Assembly: GCF_017255415.1 (NCBI RefSeq)
Contig: NZ_JAFJZZ010000002.1
Location: 310,001-374,000 of the forward strand
Length of the DNA: 64,000 bases
Direction: 5' to 3'
Source: Clostridium aminobutyricum
GTDB taxonomy: Bacteria; Bacillota; Clostridia; Peptostreptococcales; Anaerovoracaceae
Shown here: piece by piece, positions 8,910 through 16,493 of the stretch
Numbering within the stretch: the first letter of the stretch is position 1
How the letters are laid out: each line of letters starts with the position of its first letter
Made by a program: the position numbers and the translations under genes
Notes under the pieces: generated by a model
Database searches by the model: none
What the model was told of the DNA's origin: nothing
What the model saw: only the letters and a program-made list of their open reading frames with translations

Positions 8910-9125
8910 CTATACAACAATTTTTCTTGCCAGTTCTTCACCAATACCAATACGTTTGCCGTTAACATTAACAATAAGAGCCTCTTCTTTAAATGTCTTT
9001 AAGACTACGGACACTTCGCAATCAACAGATATTCCGACTTCTTCCAGCCGTGCTCTTATGTTATCTTCAGCCCAAATTGCTTTGATCTGGTTTACTTCAC
9101 CAACCGGTGACAGCGATAAAAGCAT
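8910..9125 (-). CDS. FeoA-like SH3 domain protein
   Basis: A 71-residue protein matching the FeoA domain: MLLSLSPVGEVNQIKAIW, the GISVDCEV strand, then VNVNGKRIGIGEELARKI at the end. FeoA proteins are small cytosolic SH3-like partners of ferrous iron transport or of DtxR-type regulators. The ATG at 9125 has AAGGAG 9 bases upstream; the frame extends further 5 prime but that part is not protein-like. No feoB is present, so it is a free-standing copy beside the FTR1 operon. Confidence 0.8.
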   Translation of the reverse strand: MLLSLSPVGEVNQIKAIWAEDNIRARLEEVGISVDCEVSVVLKTFKEEALIVNVNGKRIGIGEELARKIVV

Positions 9126-9207
9126 CACAAACCACTCCTTATAATATAGTAGGTAGGAGGTCACCTCGCAGGTATCAATCCTGCCCATAATTATATGGTA
9201 AACCGAT

Positions 9208-10653
9208 CTAGCACGAAGCAAAAGAACCAGTATCAAATTCTTGTATGGCGCCAAGCATACTATCCTGCCAAGCATGATACAAATGTTCAATTGCGATTGG
9301 TATATCTTCAAGCGAAAGTCCGCCATAGCTAAGCAGTACGGATACATTTTTATTATTCGCAGATTGATTCCAATGCGTTGAGGTCGGATAAACACCTATC
9401 CCCGCGTGGTAGGCTCTGCTGATTAATTCGCTTTCTTCTATAGGCCAATTTACCTGAACGAGCAGATGCGACCCTGTATGATCACCTCGAATAGTAATAC
9501 TATCCCCAAATCTATGTTTAAGTATACTCACAAGCGCTTCGTTTTTCGCCCTGCACCTTTTTCTCATCTTTCTCAGATGGCTTTCCCAATGACCTTCTCC
9601 CATAAACAGCTCCAAAGGTTTCTGCGTTAGGAATGGTGCAAAAGGCGCATAATGGTCCATCAAACGATGTAACTTAGTTAACAGTTTCTCCGGAACAACC
9701 ATATAGGAAACATTAATGCACGGAAATAATATGTCAGAAAAACTTCCTATGTAAAAAACTCTATCCGCGCAAAGAGATTGAAGCGATGGAATTGGTCTGA
9801 GATCATGCTGAAAATGGCAATTATAATCATCTTCAATAATATAAGTTTCCTTTTGCATGGCCCACTTCACAAATTCTGTTCGCCTGGACATAGACATAAC
9901 AGTCCCTGTGGGAAATTGGTGAGAAGGTGTGATATACGCAGCTAAAAGATCTTTCGCCATTAAGGGCTGCACCATCGCTCCGTGCTTATCCAATTCCATC
10001 GGGTGCAGTTGGAAGCCATTATTCTCAAAAGTAATGCGCGATTGATCATAGCCCGGCTCTTCTACGGCTATACACGTCTCTTGGTTCATAGGCTTTATCA
10101 GGCGGCAGATAATATCCAGACAAAGTTGCGTTCCTACCGATACAACGATCTGCTCTGCTGAGCAATTTACATTACGGTATTTATGTATATATTTTTGTAT
10201 TTGTGTACGAAGACCAATTTCACCAAAAGCCGATTTTTGAAGAGTCATTTCATCTTTATAATTACGGAAACATCTGCTGAGCAATTTATGCCACTGACCG
10301 CAGGGAAGTTCTGAAAAAAGAAGCTTGCCGCATCTAAAATCATATTTGAGTTCATCATTCAATATTGAAATTTCCTGATTATGATTGGAATTCTCGCATT
10401 CCTGATATTCCTTTATGTCTAATTTCTCTACATAATAGCCTCTGCGCGGTATACTTATTATTAGGCCCTCAGCAAATAATTGGTCATAGGCTAATTCAAC
10501 CGTATTCCTGCTGATATGAAGTTCAGCGGATACACACCTGCTTGATTGGAGCTTTGTTCCTGATTGAAGAATACCGCTCAAAATATCCGTTTTTAATTGC
10601 CTATATAACTGAGCATACAGGGGTTCTTTACTGTTCTCATCTATGATCATCAT
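9208..10653 (-). CDS. MocR/PdxR-type regulator (GntR HTH fused to aminotransferase fold)
   Basis: 481 residues. The N-terminal winged-helix GntR domain (about 1-75) has SRCVSAELHISRNTVELAYDQL as its core, followed by a fold-type I aminotransferase-like domain with YIIEDDYN in the PLP-contact region. The usual Schiff-base segment reads YIGSFSDIL, where typical MocR proteins have GSFSK; Lys is replaced by Asp, so PLP may not be bound as an internal aldimine. Proteins of this class control vitamin B6, GABA or amino acid genes. The target is unknown; a perfect 16-bp palindrome lies upstream at 10697-10712. Confidence 0.85.
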   Translation of the reverse strand: MMIIDENSKEPLYAQLYRQLKTDILSGILQSGTKLQSSRCVSAELHISRNTVELAYDQLFAEGLIISIPRRGYYVEKLDIKEYQECENSNHNQEISILNDELKYDFRCGKLLFSELPCGQWHKLLSRCFRNYKDEMTLQKSAFGEIGLRTQIQKYIHKYRNVNCSAEQIVVSVGTQLCLDIICRLIKPMNQETCIAVEEPGYDQSRITFENNGFQLHPMELDKHGAMVQPLMAKDLLAAYITPSHQFPTGTVMSMSRRTEFVKWAMQKETYIIEDDYNCHFQHDLRPIPSLQSLCADRVFYIGSFSDILFPCINVSYMVVPEKLLTKLHRLMDHYAPFAPFLTQKPLELFMGEGHWESHLRKMRKRCRAKNEALVSILKHRFGDSITIRGDHTGSHLLVQVNWPIEESELISRAYHAGIGVYPTSTHWNQSANNKNVSVLLSYGGLSLEDIPIAIEHLYHAWQDSMLGAIQEFDTGSFASC

Positions 10654-10696
10654 GTTTCTGCTCCTCTCTGAAAAAATTCCTTGAAATGCAATTTAT

Positions 10697-10712
10697 GTTA
10701 GCTATAGCTAAC
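10697..10712. promoter_or_regulatory. Perfect palindrome GTTAGC-TATA-GCTAAC
   Basis: A 16-bp perfect dyad lies 44 bases upstream of the MocR start, where an operator would sit. The same half sites, GTTAGC-N4-GCTAAC, occur at 8787-8802 in front of the FTR1 gene, both preceded by AT. It could be an autoregulatory site or a shared operator. Confidence 0.5.
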
Positions 10713-10754
10713 CCATGTCCGTGGATACCGCATCGGCAAACCGTTTCGCATATC

Positions 10755-11123
10755 CTACTTTTCTATTACATGCGCTAAACCTTGCTTAAACAACAGTTCT
10801 ATATGTTCATCATCCAATGAATAATAGACGGTTTTTCCTTCCCGCCGATATTTAATAAGTTCTGCCTGCCGAAGAACCTTCAAGTGATGCGAGATAGCAG
10901 GCTGATTCATGTTCAACAATGCCGCAATATCACACACGCACATTTCCGAAAGTATCAGTGCATTGATAATCTTAAGACGCGTCGGATCGCTAAATGTTTT
11001 AAAAAGCTCTGCCATTTTGAGAAGATGACGATCACCGATCATCTCCCCCCTCACTTTGTTTAAGGTATCTTCATGAATAATTGCGCAATTGCAAAGTGCG
11101 TCCGTTTCCTGGCTGTTAATCAT
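10755..11123 (-). CDS. CadC/SmtB-type ArsR metal-sensing repressor
   Basis: A 122-residue winged-helix protein. The metal-site pattern of CadC-like sensors is visible: an N-terminal CNC (in DALCNCAI), the alpha-3 motif CVCDIAALL, and an acidic/His C-terminal helix (DDEHIELLFKQGLAHV) like the alpha-5 zinc site. Such proteins leave DNA when Cd, Zn or Pb binds. AGGAGGAG precedes the ATG. Unusually, no P-type ATPase or other metal exporter adjoins it; it is followed by the MocR gene. An operator-like dyad lies just upstream. Confidence 0.88.
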   Translation of the reverse strand: MINSQETDALCNCAIIHEDTLNKVRGEMIGDRHLLKMAELFKTFSDPTRLKIINALILSEMCVCDIAALLNMNQPAISHHLKVLRQAELIKYRREGKTVYYSLDDEHIELLFKQGLAHVIEK

Positions 11124-11144
11124 TCAATCATCCTCCTCCTGCTT

Positions 11145-11176
11145 ATACATAATCATATAAGCATATGTTTATGTAT
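11145..11176. promoter_or_regulatory. Operator-like inverted repeat for the ArsR-type repressor
   Basis: Two 14-base arms, 11145-11158 and 11163-11176, are inverted copies of each other with 12 of 14 positions matching around a 4-base centre. The AT-rich arms (ATACATAA-TCATAT) resemble operators of SmtB/CadC-type repressors in low-GC bacteria. The site is 21 bases upstream of the repressor start, consistent with autoregulation. Confidence 0.65.
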
Positions 11177-11250
11177 TTATGCTACTACTTGGATTAAACT
11201 TTGTCAATGTTCAAAGCAGTTTCAGTAGGCTTTGTAACAAATTTGACGTA

Positions 11251-12237
11251 TTAACAGGACAACTCTTCTATTAATTTCTTAAAGGTAGCATAAGCAGGCT
11301 TAGGGGTATAATCATCACGCATAATTCCGAATTGATGAAAAAGATCTTCTTCTCGGCTATCCGCATCACGTAACCCAAATAACTCATAATGGGATATGTT
11401 TAGTTCGTTTCTCAGATCATATATTGTTCTAATAATTAGTTCCAGTACCTCCGACTGACGATCATACGGCCTTTCTATGTTGGTAAAGGGATTCTTTCCC
11501 GTTGGCCATCCATTTTCCGTTACACGAATCGAAATGGAATCCGGTATTCCGACAATAGGAAGATTCCTTTCTCTCAAATCACGAAGAGTCTCTTCTACAA
11601 ATTTCGTTATTTCCGCTGAGCTCAACGGTTTGTCCTCAAACACATCTGTGTAGAAGTTGTGTCCTACAAAATCAACAGAATTGCTAAATTCCTCTCCGCC
11701 TTCTTCCGCTAAGTTTTCCCAAAAATGCGGTACAGACACGGGGCCGTCCGGCACGGAACCAAATCCAATTTTTAAAGGAATTCCCTGGTTTCTTGATTCC
11801 TTTTTCGCAGTAATCACTCCCTCAACAAGTGCTTGCATGATATATGGCTTTGAACCTTCCATAAAGGATAGGTTGGGTTCATTCGTAATTTGAAGAGAGG
11901 TTAAATATTTACCATATCGGTTAACGATTTTTCGAATGAACTCTAACCAGTTCTGTAATTCGATCTCTGTCTCTTGATGAGTCGTCCAATCTCCGCATCC
12001 CAATGTCAAATCAGCTAGCAATCCTGCCGAATAATAACGTTCCGCAAGTGACAGCATTTTTGCTTCCCACTCCTTGGTATATATGAGGTAAACTCTTGGA
12101 TATAATTTTTTTAAACCGCCAAGGTTCTTGATTGCGCTTTGAATCTTTTCATAGTTGTCGTCCGGTCCCACTGCCAAACCCGCGGGAGTACCGGCTGCAC
12201 TCAGCGGATATATGCCAAATGTCAGTCCTTTTTGCAT
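11251..12237 (-). CDS. Glycoside hydrolase-like TIM-barrel protein (clan GH-A type)
   Basis: A 328-residue cytosolic protein without signal peptide. Two catalytic-type glutamates are visible in the expected places for a clan GH-A retaining enzyme: ITNEPN (acid/base) after strand 4 and VTENGWPTG (nucleophile) near strand 7. Sequence between them includes VDFVGHNFYTDVF. I cannot assign a substrate. The ribosome site is GAGGAGG. It has no carbohydrate genes around it and is transcribed alone, upstream of the ArsR regulator with about 125 bases between. Confidence 0.65.
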   Translation of the reverse strand: MQKGLTFGIYPLSAAGTPAGLAVGPDDNYEKIQSAIKNLGGLKKLYPRVYLIYTKEWEAKMLSLAERYYSAGLLADLTLGCGDWTTHQETEIELQNWLEFIRKIVNRYGKYLTSLQITNEPNLSFMEGSKPYIMQALVEGVITAKKESRNQGIPLKIGFGSVPDGPVSVPHFWENLAEEGGEEFSNSVDFVGHNFYTDVFEDKPLSSAEITKFVEETLRDLRERNLPIVGIPDSISIRVTENGWPTGKNPFTNIERPYDRQSEVLELIIRTIYDLRNELNISHYELFGLRDADSREEDLFHQFGIMRDDYTPKPAYATFKKLIEELSC

Positions 12238-12467
12238 TTTTCCTCCTCTATGTTGTTATTGCAATCTAATGAGCTGCAATCTCGATCATCCTTCTATAAT
12301 ATTTCCAAAAAAAATAACAAATCATTCATTTAAAAAATAGTTTCCTTATTAATAATATGGTATTTAGTCAATGCAGACAATCCCAATTTCATGCTATCCC
12401 GTAATAATTTCTATAAGAACTGCTTAGGTTATTGTTTCCAACACACAACTTTTTTAGAAAATTCTGT
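12238..12467. other. Divergent intergenic region, no gene seen
   Basis: An AT-rich stretch between the glycoside hydrolase-like gene and the attenuator promoter. I see no convincing ORF, hairpin or RNA motif in it. Confidence 0.5.
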
Positions 12468-12496
12468 TGACTTGATATAAATATGATGGTATAGTA
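12468..12496 (+). promoter_or_regulatory. Sigma-A promoter of the leader-peptide/ABC operon
   Basis: TTGACT, a 17-base spacer and TATAGT give a near-consensus promoter. Transcription would start near 12503, about 23 bases before the leader peptide ATG. Confidence 0.85.
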
Positions 12497-12525
12497 ACAA
12501 AAAACAATTTGGAATGGTGATTGAA

Positions 12526-12591
12526 ATGAGAACGGTATCTTTTATCGACAATTATTATTTTTACTTTTTTAGGAAGCGCTCTGTATCCTAA
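12526..12591 (+). CDS. Tyr/Phe-rich leader peptide (21 residues)
   Basis: The small frame encodes MRTVSFIDNYYFYFFRKRSVS and a stop. Residues 10-15 are six aromatic codons in a row (Tyr Tyr Phe Tyr Phe Phe), with another Phe at 6. GGTGAT, complementary to the 16S tail, lies 5 bases upstream of the ATG. It starts just after a strong promoter and its end overlaps the first arm of a set of competing hairpins that finish in an intrinsic terminator. This is the architecture of ribosome-mediated attenuation as in pheA/trp leaders. It is not expected to have a function as a protein. Confidence 0.85.
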   Translation: MRTVSFIDNYYFYFFRKRSVS

Positions 12592-12690
12592 CGATATTTC
12601 GTTACGGGTGGGAGCGCTATTAGCCGTACACCCGTGATTGGTATAAATGATTACCGGCATTTGGGTGTATCCGAATGTCGGTTTTTTATT
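12575..12690 (+). promoter_or_regulatory. Transcription attenuator with competing hairpins and terminator
   Basis: Arm 1, AGCGCTC (12575-12581), pairs with GAGCGCT (12612-12618), enclosing a perfect TAACGA/TCGTTA hairpin (12589-12604). CGGGTG (12605-12610) can instead pair with CACCCG (12629-12634). TACACCC (12627-12633) can instead pair with GGGTGTA (12663-12669), which would break the terminator. The terminator has an 11-bp stem, 12654-12664 with 12671-12681, followed by six T at 12682-12687. A ribosome paused on the aromatic codons leaves arm 1 free, favouring the antiterminator; one reaching the stop codon covers it. Confidence 0.8.
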
Positions 12691-12748
12691 GTCTTTTTTC
12701 ACACGATTATATTGTTTGTAGTATCAAGTAGCAAATGGAGGAAACAAA

Positions 12749-13753
12749 ATGAAAAATCTTAAAAAAAATGTTGTAGCGCTGCTATTAGTTTCATTAATGG
12801 CAGCAGTAGTTACAGGCTGCGGCGGCGAAAAAAGCAAAGCGGCTGACGGAGAAAAAAAGCCTGTTATCGGTATCATTCAGTATGTTGAACACAGTGCCTT
12901 AGATGCGGCACGTGAAGGGTTTATTCAGGCACTTGCCGACAACGGTTATGTAGACGGTGAGACGGTTACTATTGATGTTCAAAATGCACAGGGAGATCAG
13001 AGCAACCTTTCCAGTATCAGCGACCGATTTGTAAGCAATAAATCAGATTTAGTATTGGCTATTGCCACTCAAGCCACTCAGGCCATTGCAGGAAAGACCA
13101 CTGACATTCCGATCCTTGGAACCGCCGTTACGGATTATGAGATAGCCAGACTGGTGGACTCCAATGACGCACCGGGAGGTAATGTTACAGGAACAACCGA
13201 TATGAATCCTATCCAAGAACAAATTGACTTATTAATAAAATTAGTGCCAGAGGCAAAAACAGTGGGTGTTCTTTATACTTCGAGTGAAGACAACTCTGTA
13301 TTACAGGCAAAGATGGCAAAGGAAGCCATAGAAAAAGCAGGCTTGAAATATGTTGAAGTGACTGTAACAAATTCCAATGATGTACAGCAGGCTACACAGT
13401 CCATCGTGAGACAGTGTGATGCCATCTATGTTCCTACCGATAACGTATTTGCTTCTGCAATGCCAGTCGTTCATGGCATTACGGCAGAATCCAAGACGCC
13501 TGTCATCTGCGGCGAATCCGGAATGGTACAGAACGGCGGTCTGGCGACTCTCGGTATTAACTACAAAGATTTAGGGTATCAGACAGGCCTGATGGCAGTG
13601 AAAATCTTGAAGGGTGAAGCAGAACCTGCAACGATGCCAATTGAAAAGGCAGCTAAGTTTGATTTCGCTATCAATGGAACAGTAGCAAAAGAAATCGGTC
13701 TTGAAATCCCTGCTGATCTTCAGCAATACGTTATTCAAGACGAAGAGCAATAA
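12749..13753 (+). CDS. ABC transporter substrate-binding lipoprotein, TrpX-like
   Basis: A 334-residue lipoprotein with lipobox VTGC (Cys24) and a periplasmic-binding fold of the ABC_sub_bind family (PF04392), the family of streptococcal TrpX. Typical segments are visible: PVIGIIQYVEHSALD at the mature N-terminus, PILGTAVTDY, NVTGTTDMNP and ATLGINYKDLGYQTG. The leader peptide upstream points to Tyr and/or Phe (possibly all aromatic amino acids) as ligand; this is inference from regulation, not from the binding site. GGAGG precedes the ATG. It is the first gene of a three-gene importer operon. Confidence 0.85.
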   Translation: MKNLKKNVVALLLVSLMAAVVTGCGGEKSKAADGEKKPVIGIIQYVEHSALDAAREGFIQALADNGYVDGETVTIDVQNAQGDQSNLSSISDRFVSNKSDLVLAIATQATQAIAGKTTDIPILGTAVTDYEIARLVDSNDAPGGNVTGTTDMNPIQEQIDLLIKLVPEAKTVGVLYTSSEDNSVLQAKMAKEAIEKAGLKYVEVTVTNSNDVQQATQSIVRQCDAIYVPTDNVFASAMPVVHGITAESKTPVICGESGMVQNGGLATLGINYKDLGYQTGLMAVKILKGEAEPATMPIEKAAKFDFAINGTVAKEIGLEIPADLQQYVIQDEEQ

Positions 13754-13787
13754 ATTGTAAGTCACGAAACAAAAGCGAGGAAAAAAC

Positions 13788-14681
13788 ATGTTAAATATTT
13801 TATTAGGCGCGGTTTCTTTGGGACTCATATGGGCTGTTATGACCATCGGTGTATATATCACCTTCAGAATCCTTGAAATCGCAGACCTGACAGTAGAGGG
13901 AAGCATTACTACTGGGGCAGCAATTGCTTCTTACTCCATCTACAGTGGAATGAATCCTTTTGCGGCCACTCTCCTTGCCCTTTTAGGGGGTATGGCGGCC
14001 GGACTGGTAACGGGGATTTTTCATACAAAACTTCAAATTCCTGCCCTACTTTCGGGTATCCTGACGATGATCGGATTATATTCGGTGAATCTGCACATTA
14101 TGGGGAAAGCGACGATTTCTCTGCTGCGTATTGACACCGTTTATACCGGTTTGGAAAACATAGGGCTCAATCATACCAATTCAGTTATCCTGTTTGCGTT
14201 GATCTTTGTCATAGGGTTGGTCAGTATTTTATACTGGTTCTTCGGCACTGAAATCGGCTGCGCGATACGAGCTACGGGAACCAATTTTCAAATGGCTCGT
14301 GCGCAGGGGATCAATACCAATAACATGATTATGCTTGGACTTGTCATCAGTAACGGTTTGGTAGCTCTTTGCGGAGCACTGATTGCACAAAGCCAAACGT
14401 ATGCAGATATTCAAATGGGGATCGGCTCCATCGTTATCGGGCTGGCCTCTGTTATTATCGGGGAAGTTATCTTTGCAAGCAGAAATTTCTTTAAGAAATT
14501 GCTTACATTGGTGTTGGGTGCCATCATTTACCGAGTGATTATCGCTTTTGTATTATGGCTTGGAATGCCTGCAAACGACCTGCGGCTATTTACCGCACTT
14601 ACGGTTGCCGCCGCATTATCACTTCCGATGTTCAAGGCTTATCTGCGGCCGGTAAAGAAATCGATCAAGGAGGAAGTGTAA
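13788..14681 (+). CDS. ABC transporter permease, TrpY-like
   Basis: A 297-residue membrane protein with about eight helices, of the branched-chain/sugar-type permease family (BPD_transp_2). It contains the conserved GCAIRATGTNFQMARAQGI segment that docks to the ATPase. It is 34 bases after the binding-protein gene and ends one base before the ATPase start, so the three are co-translated. It is the channel of the presumed aromatic amino acid importer. Confidence 0.88.
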   Translation: MLNILLGAVSLGLIWAVMTIGVYITFRILEIADLTVEGSITTGAAIASYSIYSGMNPFAATLLALLGGMAAGLVTGIFHTKLQIPALLSGILTMIGLYSVNLHIMGKATISLLRIDTVYTGLENIGLNHTNSVILFALIFVIGLVSILYWFFGTEIGCAIRATGTNFQMARAQGINTNNMIMLGLVISNGLVALCGALIAQSQTYADIQMGIGSIVIGLASVIIGEVIFASRNFFKKLLTLVLGAIIYRVIIAFVLWLGMPANDLRLFTALTVAAALSLPMFKAYLRPVKKSIKEEV

Positions 14682-14682
14682 G

Positions 14683-15477
14683 ATGCTCACAATGAATGAA
14701 ATCTATAAAATATTTAACGTAGGAACGATTAATGAAAAAATTGCCCTGCGTAATCTGAATCTTACACTGGAAGAAGGCGATTTTGTCACTTTGATCGGCG
14801 GAAACGGAGCGGGTAAATCGACTTTGCTGAATTGTGTAGCCGGCGTTCATAGCGTGGATCAAGGCTCCATTATTGTGGACGACAAAGATTTAACCAAATT
14901 GTCGGAACACCGGCGTGCAAGTATTATCGGACGTGTATTTCAGGACCCGATGATGGGCACAGCGGCGAATATGGGTATCGAGGAGAATTTAGCGCTTGCG
15001 TATAGACGCGGTCAGCTGCGCACGCTAAAATGGGGAATCAAAAATAAAGAACGGGACCTCTATCGAGAATTATTGAGCCATCTGGAACTGGGACTGGAAA
15101 ATCGATTAAGCGACAAAGTCGGGCTGCTGTCCGGCGGTCAGCGGCAGGCGCTGACTCTTTTAATGGCTACACTCCAAAAACCCAAGATTCTTCTCTTGGA
15201 TGAGCATACAGCGGCCCTTGATCCGAAAACTGCCGAAAAGGTTATGCAGCTCAGCAAAAAGCTTGTAGAAGAAGGCAGACTCACGACTCTGATGGTGACA
15301 CACAATATGCGTCATGCAATTGAATACGGTAATCGATTGATCATGATGCACGAGGGTCGTATTATCCTGGATATCAAAGGCGGAGAAAAGCAACAATTAA
15401 CGGTAGAAGAGCTGTTAAAGCGATTCGGCCAGGCGAGCGGCGAAGAATTTGCCAACGACCGAGTTCTTCTTTCATAA
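14683..15477 (+). CDS. ABC transporter ATPase, TrpZ-like
   Basis: 264 residues with Walker A GGNGAGKST, signature LLSGGQRQAL, Walker B ILLLDEHTAALDP and switch His in MVTHNMRHA. The A of DEHTAALD is usual for this family (DEHTAALDP). The ribosome site AGGAGGAAG overlaps the end of the permease gene. It completes the three-gene importer and is followed by a strong terminator. Confidence 0.9.
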   Translation: MLTMNEIYKIFNVGTINEKIALRNLNLTLEEGDFVTLIGGNGAGKSTLLNCVAGVHSVDQGSIIVDDKDLTKLSEHRRASIIGRVFQDPMMGTAANMGIEENLALAYRRGQLRTLKWGIKNKERDLYRELLSHLELGLENRLSDKVGLLSGGQRQALTLLMATLQKPKILLLDEHTAALDPKTAEKVMQLSKKLVEEGRLTTLMVTHNMRHAIEYGNRLIMMHEGRIILDIKGGEKQQLTVEELLKRFGQASGEEFANDRVLLS

Positions 15478-15494
15478 AAACACGATACATCCAT

Positions 15495-15538
15495 GAAAAA
15501 AGAGGCTGGCTTAAAATAAATAAACCCCCTCTTTTTTT
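15495..15538. terminator. Bidirectional terminator after the TrpXYZ-like operon
   Basis: AAAAAAGAGG (15496-15505) pairs with CCTCTTTTTTT (15529-15538) around a 23-base loop, with A and T tracts on both sides. It serves the plus-strand operon and possibly the minus-strand gene ending at 15594. Confidence 0.75.
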
Positions 15539-15593
15539 CATGCGGTATTGTTGTTATTCCGTCCGCCGTCAATCCTGTACGCATAAGGACAGA

Positions 15594-15872
15594 CTATCGT
15601 TTGTAATTTTTCCAATATTCTTCTGCTTCTTCTTCCATTTGAATGAGACGGATATAATAATCCGGAAATTCTTCTAAATGGGCCAATGCAATCTTTGCAG
15701 TGGTTAAACAGTCATCATTGGTCACATTGGTAATAGGATTCCTGCTTCCATGTTCAAGTTCTACCCCCATGCCCATTCGAAATTGCTCTACATCAAATCT
15801 ATTCCAATCAACACCCAACTCTTCTCCATATTTCTTTGCTTCTTCGTAGGTAAAATGCTTTCTCCCCGACAT
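15594..15872 (-). CDS. Small DUF5661-like protein
   Basis: 92 residues, charged, no signal or membrane segment. The N-terminal FTYEEAKKYGEELGVDWN, then FDVEQFRMGMGVELEHG and the C-terminal ALAHLEEFPDYYIRLIQMEEEAEEYW match the DUF5661 pattern found in phage and bacterial proteins. The function is unknown. AAGGAGAT precedes the ATG. It stands alone between the ABC operon and uspA. Confidence 0.65.
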   Translation of the reverse strand: MSGRKHFTYEEAKKYGEELGVDWNRFDVEQFRMGMGVELEHGSRNPITNVTNDDCLTTAKIALAHLEEFPDYYIRLIQMEEEAEEYWKNYKR

Positions 15873-15992
15873 GTTCTTACATCTCCTTTTTCTAATTATT
15901 ATATACTTGTCTATTTATATAATAATAGGTATCGCATCATTATTCAAGTGAAGCAGCATACTCTTCCGTAAATGTTTTATCTTCTGTTCACT

Positions 15993-16415
15993 TTATGGCA
16001 CGATCGTGACCGGACAAGTGGTCTCATGAAGGACATGCGTAGCAACACTTCCCATCAGTGCCCGTTTAACCGTTCCCAGACCTCTATAGCCCATTACAAT
16101 AAGGTCCACCGAACTTTCTTTTGCTTCTTCACAAATCTCGTTACCCGGGTCCCCGTTTCTAACCACTGTGCGAACGGAAAGAGAAGTATTATTTATCAGT
16201 TCTAACGTATGTTCCAGCACCTCTTTGCTGGATTCTTCCTGAAATGAATGGATTTGTTCCTGGCTGAAAAAACGCTTCACATTCGGAGTATTATAACTGG
16301 GCTGAACATTGAGCAAAACGATTTCATCGTCTTTGCCTTCTGCAAGAGAAATGGCAAAAAGTACGGATTTGTCTGAACCCGCAGAACCATCAACAGGTAC
16401 TAATATTTTTTTCAT
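15993..16415 (-). CDS. Universal stress protein, UspA family
   Basis: About 140 residues starting MKKILVPVDGSAGSDKSV, with the ATP-binding pattern of the UspA family near the C-terminus, MGYRGLGTVKRALMGSVA. I use the ATG at 16415 because AAGGAG lies 11 bases upstream; an earlier in-frame start overlaps that site. Cytosolic, nucleotide-binding. It follows the terC-like gene by about 80 bases and may share its transcript, in which case it would also be manganese-controlled. Confidence 0.88.
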   Translation of the reverse strand: MKKILVPVDGSAGSDKSVLFAISLAEGKDDEIVLLNVQPSYNTPNVKRFFSQEQIHSFQEESSKEVLEHTLELINNTSLSVRTVVRNGDPGNEICEEAKESSVDLIVMGYRGLGTVKRALMGSVATHVLHETTCPVTIVP

Positions 16416-16493
16416 TATATAAAACACTCCTTTTCTTTTTCTGTGCAAATGACTGCTATAATGGAAACTCTCCTAAAACTTTTACTGTCTTTT

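Noticed and set aside
9126-9395. Longer FeoA-like protein starting near 9395
   Set aside because: The extra N-terminal residues are not protein-like, they overlap the end of the MocR gene, and the ATG at 9125 has a good AAGGAG site.
12600-12620. GGGTGGGAGCGC resembles the T-box antiterminator sequence
   Set aside because: The leader is only about 190 bases from the promoter, there is no stem I with specifier loop or AGTA bulge, and the conserved ACCGCG part does not match. The leader-peptide model explains the pairing better.
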